Notes under the pieces: generated by a model
Databases searched by the model: none
Seen by the model: only the letters and a program-made list of their open reading frames with translations
Told to the model about the DNA's origin: nothing
Shown: positions 1-8,034 of the stretch, in pieces
How the letters are laid out: each line of letters opens with the position of its first letter
Position numbering within the stretch: position 1 is the stretch's first letter
Assembly (NCBI RefSeq): GCF_001748245.1
Contig: NZ_BDFO01000001.1
Location: forward strand, 2,155,345 to 2,219,344
Length of the DNA stretch: 64,000 nt
From: Oligoflexus tunisiensis
GTDB lineage: Bacteria > Bdellovibrionota_B > Oligoflexia > Oligoflexales > Oligoflexaceae
Direction of reading: 5' to 3'
Program-made: the position numbers and the translations under genes

Positions 1-2455
1 CATTGGCCAAATCCCTGTCCACACTATTAATGTAGATTCGTCCCAGCACATGCTCAGGCAACAAGAAGACGTCTTTACCTGTATGAACAATAGGCCCAAT
101 ATCTTTTTCATAAAATGACCAAAGCGGAGTGGTATTGCTCGTTCGCGCGGAGTATGGAAACAATGGATCCTTCACGAATGCGCGATTCTCAGCCTGGCCA
201 TCCATCCACGTGTCTCGATTCACGTCCCAGTAGGCAAAACCGGCCCGGATGGTTCCGGTCGAATCCTGTGAGAAGACGGAAGCATGCTGTAACCTGAAGT
301 TGGGGTAATATACTTCATCGCCTTGGGGGGTATATCCGTTGACCTTTCTAAACTGATGGATTCTTGATGACTTCTTTATAGGATCGATGACCGCAATCTT
401 GTTGGACTGTGTGGAGGTCGAGCTCCCCACCAGGGCAAGACTTGCCAGGATACGGCCTTTGGTATCAATAAGGGCAAAATGATAGCGTTCGTTGGCCGGC
501 TTGTCATATCCCTCGACAATTTCCCATTGCGTGCCGCGATAGACAAATATCTGATCATCCGTCACGTAATAGGTTTTATCTCGTGTTCGATCGTAAAGAG
601 GTCCTCTCTGATAAAGCATGGCTTCAATAGAACTGATATTCGGCTCCAAGTTGCCAGGAGGCAATGGCATAACGATGGGACCCGATGGCCGCAGGTGCAC
701 GAGCTGAGTAGCACTTTGCAAATACGGGGTGCTCATGCCAGGGGTCTCGAAGACCTTGAAAAGGCCTTTGAGAGTTACAAATGGTATCCAGTGATCGTCT
801 TCCAGGCGACCAACGAAGGTCTCTCCAGGATCCTCCTGATCATCAGAAGGCGCTCTCTGCCAAATACCCCAGGCCGATCCATCAGGCGTTCCATAGGCCT
901 TCACGTACTTGGAGACCGCAACGAGGCCCGGTATCGGTGTCCACTGACCGTCCCGCCAGCGGGCAAAACTATTTTGCTTGCCAAGGAAAAGGAAGCCACC
1001 ACCCTTGAGAGGTATTATCTTGCTGGGTTCCTCCATGGCATCCCCGGGGTTATAGATGAATTCATCTATTTGCCAACGACTTTCGTTGATTCCGATCGTT
1101 CGCATGGTTGCGGCAACGTGCCCGGCGCCGTCATCAGCCTTGACGTGCAAGCGCATGACCGAAGAGCTGATATTCCATTGTGACCATACTGTGGTCAGCG
1201 AAAGATCAATCACTCTGTCACAAGGGACAAAGTCCTTCATCGGCATATCCTTGCAACGACCGCTTTCACAGGTTACGTTTTCCCCCGTGATCAGAGCCTT
1301 GCCCTGGACTATGAAATCGACTTTGCATTGCAGCGAAGCTTCGACTTCTGCCTCGCTTAAGACCGCGTGTTGCGTATAGATATGAGCCCGAGCCGAAGGT
1401 GAAGGAAAATCCATCACCGAAGGATCCCGATTCCATTTGTCGGTGTCCCATAAGACTTTGAGGTGAGGTGCTTCGCTGCTCACGATCAGTGTTTGACAGG
1501 CTTCAGTGCTCCGGTTGCCAGCCTTGTCCTGCACGAAATAGAATCCCCTATAGACGCCTGCCTTGCTCGGAGCATAGGTGGACCCGGCTTTAAAGTTTTT
1601 GGGTTCGCCGCAGGCACCCGCCGCGCGACAGCTGGTATCATTCGATGTTGCCCCTGCCTCTTCCAGACAGCTGAACATATCCTCCCGTCCTTGCGGATTC
1701 CAAGGTACGATTTCATTGGTCTTAACTTTGGCCAAAGCCGTATGCTCAGGCAGGTTTGGTGGTTGATGCAAGACGGTCAGCAGACATTCCTGGCCTCGAT
1801 TGAGAAGGCGCGGCGGGGCCTGCCAGCCATCAGCAGGGTCGCTATATTCGGCTTCCAGGCGATACATTCCTTCAGGGAGATCGATGGTCGAAAGGCGGCT
1901 CGGGACGTCGTCCAAAGGCTTGCCGCGACCCTTCGTATAAAGGGAAAAAACAGTCTTGGTGGTGACATTCTCAGCTTTGATCGCAAAAGCTGTCGCAGCG
2001 GTGTTGCCGCTCGCTCTTAAGGTCCAGACATTGGGAAAACTTTTATGAGCGAACATCCCGCTCATGGGACAGTTGAGCTGTGCTTCCATCTTTGGATAGG
2101 CTTGCAAACGTACCGTTTGGAGAGCCTGTGGTTCAATCGTTCCACTATAGACTTGAACTAGGTTGGGAGCGCGCACAGAGAGGAGGCCGGAGTGAGATGA
2201 AAGCCTGATACATCCTTTGCTGCTCAGACTGGGCATATACCCGGCAGCATCTTTGCCGACAAAATCAACATCGAGGTGTTGCACCTGTTCGTAGCTTAAA
2301 GGCGAACCATCCTGACTCAAAATTCTGACCCAGGACGCGCCCTTATCTTCGGCTTCAGGGCCGCATTCCAAGACGTCTTCATCAATATGATTGTTCACTA
2401 GCGAACAGGACAAGAGGAGCGAAGCGACAAGACAAAGCAGACTGAAATTTCTCAT
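1..2455 (-). CDS. Large lipoprotein, C-terminus beyond the window edge
   Basis: An uninterrupted minus-strand frame runs from the ATG at 2453-2455 to position 1, about 818 codons, and leaves the window without a stop. The protein begins MRNFSLLCLVASLLLSC, a lipoprotein signal peptide with lipobox LLSC, so it is probably acylated at Cys17 and envelope-anchored. The mature part is rich in short beta-like stretches. Around codons 240-320 it reads like Ig-type bacterial surface modules (for example AGVYRGFYFVQDKAGNRSTE). The second half has WRDGQW and repeated G-S/T-W patterns that suggest a beta-propeller, but I do not recognise a family. No strong ribosome binding site precedes the start. The upstream side is decayed sequence. 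A surface or periplasmic adhesion or sensing role would be a guess. Confidence 0.8.
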   Translation of the reverse strand, partial: MRNFSLLCLVASLLLSCSLVNNHIDEDVLECGPEAEDKGASWVRILSQDGSPLSYEQVQHLDVDFVGKDAAGYMPSLSSKGCIRLSSHSGLLSVRAPNLVQVYSGTIEPQALQTVRLQAYPKMEAQLNCPMSGMFAHKSFPNVWTLRASGNTAATAFAIKAENVTTKTVFSLYTKGRGKPLDDVPSRLSTIDLPEGMYRLEAEYSDPADGWQAPPRLLNRGQECLLTVLHQPPNLPEHTALAKVKTNEIVPWNPQGREDMFSCLEEAGATSNDTSCRAAGACGEPKNFKAGSTYAPSKAGVYRGFYFVQDKAGNRSTEACQTLIVSSEAPHLKVLWDTDKWNRDPSVMDFPSPSARAHIYTQHAVLSEAEVEASLQCKVDFIVQGKALITGENVTCESGRCKDMPMKDFVPCDRVIDLSLTTVWSQWNISSSVMRLHVKADDGAGHVAATMRTIGINESRWQIDEFIYNPGDAMEEPSKIIPLKGGGFLFLGKQNSFARWRDGQWTPIPGLVAVSKYVKAYGTPDGSAWGIWQRAPSDDQEDPGETFVGRLEDDHWIPFVTLKGLFKVFETPGMSTPYLQSATQLVHLRPSGPIVMPLPPGNLEPNISSIEAMLYQRGPLYDRTRDKTYYVTDDQIFVYRGTQWEIVEGYDKPANERYHFALIDTKGRILASLALVGSSTSTQSNKIAVIDPIKKSSRIHQFRKVNGYTPQGDEVYYPNFRLQHASVFSQDSTGTIRAGFAYWDVNRDTWMDGQAENRAFVKDPLFPYSARTSNTTPLWSFYEKDIGPIVHTGKDVFLLPEHVLGRIYINSVDRDLAN

Positions 2456-2541
2456 GTGTTGAACCCGGTTTGCGTTATGCTGTTCATGTCTTTTTGGCTT
2501 AACATTCTCGGGATTGTTTTTAGCAGACGGCACTGTTGTTG

Positions 2542-2883
2542 TCAGGTTTTATTGCAGCTGGTTGAGCCCTGGAGAACGTTTTTTTGCAATAGACTATGAT
2601 TGCGAGTTGGTACAGGTCGCTGCCAAAGACGGAGGATAATGTGCCTCCCCCATTCTTTTCCCGGCAAAATCGTCAGTATGTCGCCAAGCACCTTAAAAGA
2701 GCGAAGTGGGACGGCGACCCCACTTGTGATATGGGCTAACTTCGCAAGGTATCGCTCATTATCATTCGGGAAGTGATAAGGCATGAGCTTTTTTATCGCA
2801 GCATGGGAATAACCTTTGGCGCAGGAACACAGCGGATCGTTCGGCAAGATACTGCGTGCAAAGTTCCCGAAGCAATAGCGCGG
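2542..2883 (-). pseudogene. Headless open stretch, probable gene remnant
   Basis: The minus strand is open for about 114 codons after a TGA, with no good start: only a TTG at 2847 and an internal ATG. The translation looks protein-like in its middle part (YHFPNDNERYLAKLAHITSG) but matches no family I recognise. It lies beside two clearly broken genes and just upstream of the lipoprotein gene, so a truncated remnant is the simplest reading. It could also be non-coding sequence that is open by chance. Confidence 0.25.
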
Positions 2884-2918
2884 TCAACGGGGTGACCAAG
2901 CTCCAGTCCCTGTAAAAG

Positions 2919-3417
2919 TTAGGCCTTGAAATGACGTATAGTAATCTGCCTATGGCGAAGCAATTTTGGTGGCAGGAGGCGACGATTAGGCTTCTTATTC
3001 ACTTCGACGCCTGGGAAACAGGGCTTTTTAACGGCCAGCGCCTTCTCTTGCCAAAACGGGCTAAAATTTATATCAATCAAGGGCGATCGACTAGCCTTCG
3101 CAGCACGCTCGATGGCAAAAGACGCCGCCTCGGGATGCTGGCCGCTGAGATACAGGCGAAATGAGGCCACTTCAGGTCTTGGGCTGGGTTGGAAGATGAA
3201 CGTGATAAGCCTCGGGACCATTCGGGGAACTCTGAACATACGAAGCCACCAGGCGGTTGTACTGATTGCGTTCAAAGAGAAGGAATACAGCATCAACTAC
3301 GAATCCAGCCAGAACCTGGACTACTATCAAGGGCAAATTCACAAGAATTACAATTCGTGGATCCGGAATCTTGATAATGCCATCCAGCGGGAGCTTATCG
3401 ACTGATTCCGTACTCAC
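2919..3417 (-). pseudogene. Frameshifted small membrane-anchored protein
   Basis: From a GTG at 3415-3417 the frame encodes 81 residues with one hydrophobic segment (about residues 22-48, including LVNLPLIVVQVLAGFVVDAV). It stops at 3172 just after YHVHLPTQP. In the -1 frame the same strand continues coherently from about 3185 to a stop at 2919, with PEVASFRLYLSGQHPEAASF and further lysine-rich sequence. Joining the frames near the CCC run at about 3185 gives one protein of roughly 160 residues, so this is most likely one gene broken by a single-base indel. Its GTG overlaps the TGA of the upstream broken gene by four bases (GTGA), the normal arrangement of coupled genes. That supports both having once been real. 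Function unknown. Confidence 0.5.
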
Positions 3418-3782
3418 ATCCTATAGCTAATGAAACGTCCAAAGATCCTGAAGCCGCGTTCCGGGGTGTCGTCATAGATATTTCCCAGAAGGAAAACCTT
3501 GGAATCGGTCTCAAAGATTCGAAAGATATATCACGATTTCCTGTGAAATCTGATCAACATGGAACGAAGCTTGGGATCATACCGGACAACCCTGCCTAGA
3601 TTGCTATTGCCGGATTCACTCTGAGTGAGGGTTGAGCCTCTGCTGTCCTTGAGCACGATGCTGATTTTCCCAACAAAGTCTTCATTAATAAACTGACCAT
3701 TGAAGTCAGCCTGCCGCAGAATTTTCCTGTAAGGCTGTTCTCCACCGCCCCTCGAAATACTCAAAGTGGCTTGGTTTAGCAT
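3414..3782 (-). pseudogene. Small ORF interrupted by an in-frame TGA
   Basis: The frame starts at ATG 3780-3782, reads 83 codons and meets TGA at 3531-3533. It then continues in the same frame for 38 more codons of equally protein-like sequence (FETDSKVFLLGNIYDDTPER and flanking residues) to a second TGA at 3414-3416, which overlaps the next start. The reading on both sides of the first TGA suggests a nonsense mutation in a gene of about 122 codons. It was the upstream partner of the frameshifted membrane-protein gene. Family not recognised. No selenocysteine-type element was evident after the TGA. Confidence 0.45.
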
Positions 3783-3826
3783 CTTTTGATACTCTTAAAG
3801 TCCCAAAGAAAGAACACGCTCAATCT

Positions 3827-3859
3827 TTAGCGTATGATAGAAGCTCTCCATACGCCTAA
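3827..3859. repeat. Near-perfect inverted repeat, possible terminator or operator
   Basis: TTAGCGTATG at 3827-3836 pairs with CATACGCCTAA at 3849-3859, with a 12-base loop and one bulged C. It lies about 45 bases upstream of the broken minus-strand gene starting at 3782. No T-run follows on either strand, so a protein-binding site is as likely as a terminator. Confidence 0.35.
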
Positions 3860-4099
3860 CGTTCAGCAATTACTTTTGCAGATTGTTCCCAGTATCATTA
3901 GGCAAATCCTCGTGACTGACTATTCATTGTGAGTTTCATCTCTATTAACAGTCGTCTTTTGAAAACGTTTTTTAACAGTATGCCCAAGAAAGGCTTATAA
4001 GAGGCTTGAAAGGCTGAGGTCTATAGGTTAATAGGAATCTTGCAATACTTTTATATTATTGCATTAAAGGATTGTAATCTGATCAACATGGAGTCGTGA
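3860..4099 (+). promoter_or_regulatory. AT-rich leader of the radical SAM module
   Basis: This AT-rich gap precedes the glycine-rich small-protein gene. It contains promoter-like hexamers, for example TTGAAA near 4007 with TAATAG about 17 bases on, and TTGCAA near 4041 followed by AT-rich sequence. None stands out enough to assign a start site. GGAG seven bases before the ATG at 4100 is the likely ribosome binding site. Confidence 0.3.
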
Positions 4100-4420
4100 A
4101 TGAGCAAGAAAACACTGTCTGTAGCCGCGATTTTTGCATTAGCGAATGGTATTTATCCAAGCATTCCTGAGTCAGCTGAAAGATTGCTCTCCCGTTCAGG
4201 CAGTTTAAGCAAACTGCTCAGTCTAATAGAGGAAAGCCACACGGCATATGCTGATCCTTGTGCCAAATGTCACAGCAAGTCAGAAGGTAATGGTGGTGTT
4301 ACCGGTGGGAAGGGGCCTATTTCGGGGTCTGTAACAGGTGGTGGTAGTTATTCAAAAGAAACTTTTTGTAATGAAGCAATTTGCAAATTAGCAGTAGAGA
4401 AGGGGCAAACAACGAAGTAG
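4100..4420 (+). CDS. Candidate RiPP precursor, Gly-rich with aromatic tripeptides
   Basis: The protein has 106 residues. An N-terminal leader-like half (residues 1-48; hydrophobic start then Ser/Leu-rich helix) is followed by a Gly/Ser-rich segment (about 62-83) and a short Cys-containing tail. Three aromatic-x-x-polar tripeptides, YAD (50-52), YSK (84-86) and FCN (89-91), resemble the three-residue motifs that cyclophane-forming radical SAM enzymes crosslink (aromatic ring to the third residue). Cysteines are at 54, 57, 90 and 95. C54-x-x-C57-H58 also spells a haem c motif, but the protein lacks a clear Sec signal and a cytochrome-like body. GGAG seven bases upstream supports the start. It precedes the radical SAM gene by about 205 bases. 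Precursor status is inferred from size, composition and neighbourhood. Confidence 0.6.
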   Translation: MSKKTLSVAAIFALANGIYPSIPESAERLLSRSGSLSKLLSLIEESHTAYADPCAKCHSKSEGNGGVTGGKGPISGSVTGGGSYSKETFCNEAICKLAVEKGQTTK

Positions 4421-4571
4421 CAGTATATCCGAGAACCCCAAGTATTCGAAGCATGTTGCCGAGGATGTAATGCACGCCGCGAAGGGTGAGCAAGTGACCC
4501 TAGCTACGGGAACGACAGCGACAGCATGCTTCATTTTAAGATCGCATCTTTCAGAGGCGGATCTTGGATGA
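4398..4571 (+). pseudogene. Open remnant between the precursor and the radical SAM gene
   Basis: A plus-strand frame lacking a start reads coherently for about 50 codons (including NPKYSKHVAEDVMHAAKGEQ) to TGA at 4569-4571. Its base composition is less AT-rich than the flanking genes. It looks like the tail of a lost gene, possibly a mobile or toxin-type domain, into which the AT-rich module was placed. I do not recognise the family. A chance open frame remains possible. Confidence 0.3.
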
Positions 4572-4625
4572 ACAGGGGATTCGGCTTGTTGCCTCGCGGT
4601 TTGTTTTTCCACGGGAATATAAGAT

Positions 4626-5762
4626 ATGAATGTGACATGGGATCAAGTATACTCTCAATTTCAAGTGAAAACGCTTATTCTAAAAGTAGCCAATAGGTGT
4701 AACTTGGCCTGTACCTACTGCTATTGGTTTCAAGATAAAACTGCTTTTTCAAAACCATCAGTCATGCCGGTAGATGTTGAAGATGTCCTTCTTGCCAAAC
4801 TTGGAGATTACATTATCTCTTCAGGTGTTGATTGTTTTACTTTGGCATTGCACGGCGGAGAGCCTATGCTTTTGGGTTTGAAACGGACAAAAGCATTACT
4901 TGAGAAAATAAGAACCCTGTCCATCGATACAAGCGTTCCAATACGAACATCCATCCAGACAAATGGAACTTTGATAACACGGGATTGGTGCGAAACATTC
5001 AAAACATATAATGTGAGCTTAGGAATATCTATTGATGGGCCAAAGGAAGTTCATGATTCATCAAGAAGAGATTTTAAAGGATGTGGCAGCTTTGATAAGA
5101 TAATCAAAGGTCTAAAATTGTTGAGGGATAATGACGTTCCCTTTGGAATTTTAAGCGTATGTGATCCCGCGTCTGATCCAGAGATCGCGCTCAAATTTTT
5201 TTTTGAAGAATTGAATTTGATAGGATTGGACATCCTTATTCCTGACATAACCCACGATGAAAAACCTCAAAATATTTCTAATTACTACAAAAGGTTATTT
5301 GACGTATGGGTAAGTAAATATGCCAATGAAGGCAGGAGAATTAGATTTTTTGAAAACATTATATCATCCATATTAGGAAAAGGCTCAAGAGTAGAAACAA
5401 TTGGTTATTCTGTGAATAACATTGTCACGATCGATTCAGATGGCGAAATCATGCTTCTGGATACTCTAAAAATATGCAAAGGATTTGAACCATCACTGGG
5501 GCTGAATGTATTAACTAACTCTATTGAGGACATTTATGACAGTGATGCATATAAAGAAATATTAAGAGAAGCTTTAACATTAAACAGTAAATGTATTAGC
5601 TGTCAGTTCAATATCAGCTGTGGGGGTGGATATTTACCTCATAGATGGAATTCAAAGACAAACAACTTCAGAAATCCATCAGTGTATTGCGAAGACTTGC
5701 TCACTACTATGTCACACATAAAATCCTTTATGGAAAGCGATTTGGAGATTGAGACAATATGA
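4626..5762 (+). CDS. Radical SAM/SPASM peptide maturase, cyclophane-synthase-like
   Basis: This is a 378-residue radical SAM enzyme. The [4Fe-4S]/AdoMet motif C25-NLA-C29-TY-C32 is followed by HGGEP at 76-80 and a central barrel. A C-terminal SPASM-type domain carries C284, C323, C326, C332 and C355. The sequence C-ISC...SCGGGYLPHRW...NPSVYC and the DTLK stretch near 279 are, from my knowledge of the families, typical of FxsB, GrrM and XyeB-like maturases that join an aromatic side chain to a residue two positions on. The likely substrate is the upstream glycine-rich peptide. Its stop overlaps the next start by four bases (ATGA), so the two are coupled. Base composition is much more AT-rich than surrounding genes, suggesting horizontal acquisition. 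The radical SAM assignment is secure; the product chemistry is inferred. Confidence 0.85.
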   Translation: MNVTWDQVYSQFQVKTLILKVANRCNLACTYCYWFQDKTAFSKPSVMPVDVEDVLLAKLGDYIISSGVDCFTLALHGGEPMLLGLKRTKALLEKIRTLSIDTSVPIRTSIQTNGTLITRDWCETFKTYNVSLGISIDGPKEVHDSSRRDFKGCGSFDKIIKGLKLLRDNDVPFGILSVCDPASDPEIALKFFFEELNLIGLDILIPDITHDEKPQNISNYYKRLFDVWVSKYANEGRRIRFFENIISSILGKGSRVETIGYSVNNIVTIDSDGEIMLLDTLKICKGFEPSLGLNVLTNSIEDIYDSDAYKEILREALTLNSKCISCQFNISCGGGYLPHRWNSKTNNFRNPSVYCEDLLTTMSHIKSFMESDLEIETI

Positions 5763-6583
5763 AAAAGAAGACAGGAACTATCGTCTTTATTACTTTAGCT
5801 GTGTTGCTTTTATATAGTCTCGGAAAGTCATATCCTAATTCCGATGAAACGGCGAATTCTGAGGTCGTTCAAAATAAAGTATCTGATCTATCAAAATCTC
5901 ATAAAGATGAAAATTCATCATCTCATGAAGAAAAGGGGTTAAAGGCTGGAATAGATAGTGATATTGATCCAAGAAACCATGAGCAGATAACAGAGAAAAG
6001 CAAGCAAACCATGGCTGACCACCCTGGCCAGGATAGAATAATACAGGCCTCGGACAAAGAGCCGGAGATGTTTGAGATCATTACTGACCAACAACTGACT
6101 CAATATTTGAGCAAGTTCAGTATGGATACGTTAAAGATAAAGAATTATAAAAAAGATCTAAAACAATTATCGGCAAAAGACAATGAATACATTCAGAAAT
6201 TTGTCGGTAAGTTTCAAGGAAAAATGGCTACTCACGGTAGTTATTTTACGATAGAGCCAGCTGTTTTTGATGCGGAAGTAGAAATATCAGGAGAAAAGGT
6301 CGAAGGACAATTTGTAGGCGATATTGAGGTAAAGGTTATTGATAAAGCTGGCAAAGTCATCAGCCATAGCCAGTATCATGGTACAATTAGCAGCTTTTTT
6401 ACAGATGAAAAAATAGATAATCCAAATTTATTCTCAGAAGATGGAGATGGAAATCCGTCGTTTTATCAGTTTTTTCTAAGTCGATCACTTAACCAGATGG
6501 TCGGAAACTACTATGCTCCGCCTTTAGAAGGTACAAACGAATATCGCAGGATAGGAACGCTAAGACTGGATAAAATACTCTAG
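5759..6583 (+). CDS. Membrane-anchored partner of the radical SAM module
   Basis: The protein has 274 residues. An N-terminal MKKK and one hydrophobic segment (residues 5-22) form an uncleaved anchor or signal. A polar, charged low-complexity linker (about 25-100) follows, then a folded domain (about 105-274) with alternating beta-type sequence, FEIITDQQ and EGQFVGDIEVKVIDKAGKVI. I recognise no family. The four-base overlap with the radical SAM gene and shared AT-rich composition say it belongs to the module. It could export, bind or process the modified peptide, or be its target, but nothing in the sequence distinguishes these. No protease or transporter motif is evident. Confidence 0.7.
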   Translation: MKKKTGTIVFITLAVLLLYSLGKSYPNSDETANSEVVQNKVSDLSKSHKDENSSSHEEKGLKAGIDSDIDPRNHEQITEKSKQTMADHPGQDRIIQASDKEPEMFEIITDQQLTQYLSKFSMDTLKIKNYKKDLKQLSAKDNEYIQKFVGKFQGKMATHGSYFTIEPAVFDAEVEISGEKVEGQFVGDIEVKVIDKAGKVISHSQYHGTISSFFTDEKIDNPNLFSEDGDGNPSFYQFFLSRSLNQMVGNYYAPPLEGTNEYRRIGTLRLDKIL

Positions 6584-6913
6584 GAGTCCGGGCTGCCGCC
6601 CAATGAAGTTGAGCGCGTTTATTACAGCGACGCGACATACACCAAGGTTGTCGGCTCTGAGTTATTTATGACCTGCTATGGACGGCCAAATTTTCCGACG
6701 CTTCAGGGTAAAAGAACCCGATACGTGAAGTTATTTGGTACACCCTGCAATTCACACTTGGAAGCCGAGGACAGAGACGTTCTTGATTTTCAAGAACGAT
6801 ATGCATTTCCAATGGCTGTGTACAAGGCGTGGATGCTTCAATGTCCACGCCCACTCCTGTTAAATCGCCTGCGCATTAATAAACGCCGCCAGATCCTGGC
6901 AGGCTCGCGCTGA
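6584..6913 (+). pseudogene. Headless DUF6289-like small-protein remnant
   Basis: Directly after the TAG of the preceding gene, in the same frame but with no start, the sequence reads PPNEVERVYYSDATYTKVVG, then MTCYGRP and GTPC. YYSDATYTKVVG followed by spaced cysteines resembles the C-terminal half of DUF6289-type small exported proteins (from memory of the family). The signal-peptide half is missing. The frame then drifts into unrelated sequence up to 6913, overlapping the convergent lipoprotein gene. Base composition changes sharply at about 6583, marking the right edge of the AT-rich module. This is probably the truncated remains of the gene at the insertion point. Confidence 0.45.
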
Positions 6914-7663
6914 ATTGAGCGTCAGGGAGTTCGTGCCCTGGTAGACAGGTTGATTGACAGAAATACTCAGAATTCCATCGGTACAGACGGCAAGGATGGT
7001 CCGCGACTGAGGCAGGAGTGAGCTGAACGCTGGATCCGGTACTTGAATGTTCAGTAGGTTTGCGGCCAGGGTTTCGCAACCATCGAAGCGTGGGAATTGC
7101 GTGAATTGGTATTCACCCGTTTCAGAGAACGCCATGATCGTCATAAGATCACGGCAATGCCCCGCTATCCGCATGGCTCCGGGGGCTGATTTGATCAGAT
7201 CGCGGCCCAGGGCCCGGGTCACGACTGGGCCGTTAAGTTGATAACGAACGATAAGCTCCAATTCATTCAGGGCCAGCATCACGGCATTAGCGGTTTGACC
7301 ATTCAGGATGACCAACTGGTGCCCATCCGCTTGCGCCTCCAGGCGAACCTGAACAGCGGGTTGCTTGTTGACGAACTCCCAGGTTGCCTCTTTCACAGGT
7401 TTCTTATCCTCACCGGCCAGAAAGCAGTTCAATCGTGCCTCAGGATCCTCGGCAGGAGCCTTCGCCCAATCGCAAAGCAGAGGGTACCCCGGCAGGCCCG
7501 TCGGTTCTTCTGAGGTTTTATCAGGTTTTCCGGCTGCCGATGCAAAGTCCTGGCTCGACGTCGCTGTGGTGGTTTCTGAATTCGATTGTGGAGAGAAGAG
7601 GCGCTTGCACCCCATGGTTGCGTAAAGTGCGATCCACACCAAGACCACTTGCCAAAGTCTCAT
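6860..7663 (-). CDS. Putative lipoprotein, unknown function
   Basis: The protein has 267 residues starting MRLWQVVLVWIALYATMGC, a lipoprotein-type signal with Cys19. AAGGAG six bases upstream of the ATG at 7663 fixes this start over an in-frame ATG 11 codons earlier. After a Ser/Thr-rich linker (about 25-55), the rest is a single domain with five further cysteines that may form disulfides (CDWAK, LNCFL, HCRDL, DGCET, VCTDG). No catalytic motif is recognised. It diverges from the alpha/beta hydrolase gene and converges on the DUF6289-like remnant. Confidence 0.75.
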   Translation of the reverse strand: MRLWQVVLVWIALYATMGCKRLFSPQSNSETTTATSSQDFASAAGKPDKTSEEPTGLPGYPLLCDWAKAPAEDPEARLNCFLAGEDKKPVKEATWEFVNKQPAVQVRLEAQADGHQLVILNGQTANAVMLALNELELIVRYQLNGPVVTRALGRDLIKSAPGAMRIAGHCRDLMTIMAFSETGEYQFTQFPRFDGCETLAANLLNIQVPDPAFSSLLPQSRTILAVCTDGILSISVNQPVYQGTNSLTLNSARACQDLAAFINAQAI

Positions 7664-7833
7664 CAGGCGCTCCTTGCCTTGAATTCTCAAACTCATGAAT
7701 GCGAGGCTATTATAGAATTTTGTCGCGTCTGACGGAAGCCCACCTTTGCCCCTCGCGGGACAATTTTTCCTTGGATAATGACCGGATACAGCCTTCTTTG
7801 GTGATTTTAGGGAACGAAAATGCCATTCAACGT

Positions 7834-7861
7834 TTGACCACGGAATTATTCTTAATAATAT
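7834..7861 (+). promoter_or_regulatory. Probable sigma70-type promoter in the 7664-8034 divergent gap
   Basis: TTGACC (7834-7839) and TAATAT (7856-7861) are separated by 16 bases in a locally AT-rich stretch. They would give a leader of about 165 bases before the hydrolase start at 8035. The rest of the 371-base gap between the two divergent lipoprotein genes shows no other clear feature. Confidence 0.45.
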
Positions 7862-8034
7862 TAATTAGTTATATGCTTCACCCGGGGGAAGAACGGCCGC
7901 TGCGATCCACGGCCTGGGCAGGCCACGGCCTGATTTTTCCAGTGAGATCCAGGGGAAAGCGATGGATCGATATTTGTAGTATCTCTCGCACTCTTGCAAT
8001 GCTGACTCAGAACCCTGAAGGAAAGGATATCGAC

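Noticed and set aside
3531..3533. Selenocysteine at the in-frame TGA
   Set aside because: No SECIS-like hairpin was seen right after the TGA and the downstream partner gene is also broken, so mutation is simpler.
4100..4420. Reading the small protein as a cytochrome c because of CAKCH
   Set aside because: No Sec signal, no Met ligand or cytochrome fold, and its neighbour is a radical SAM maturase; the motif is noted only as a second possibility.
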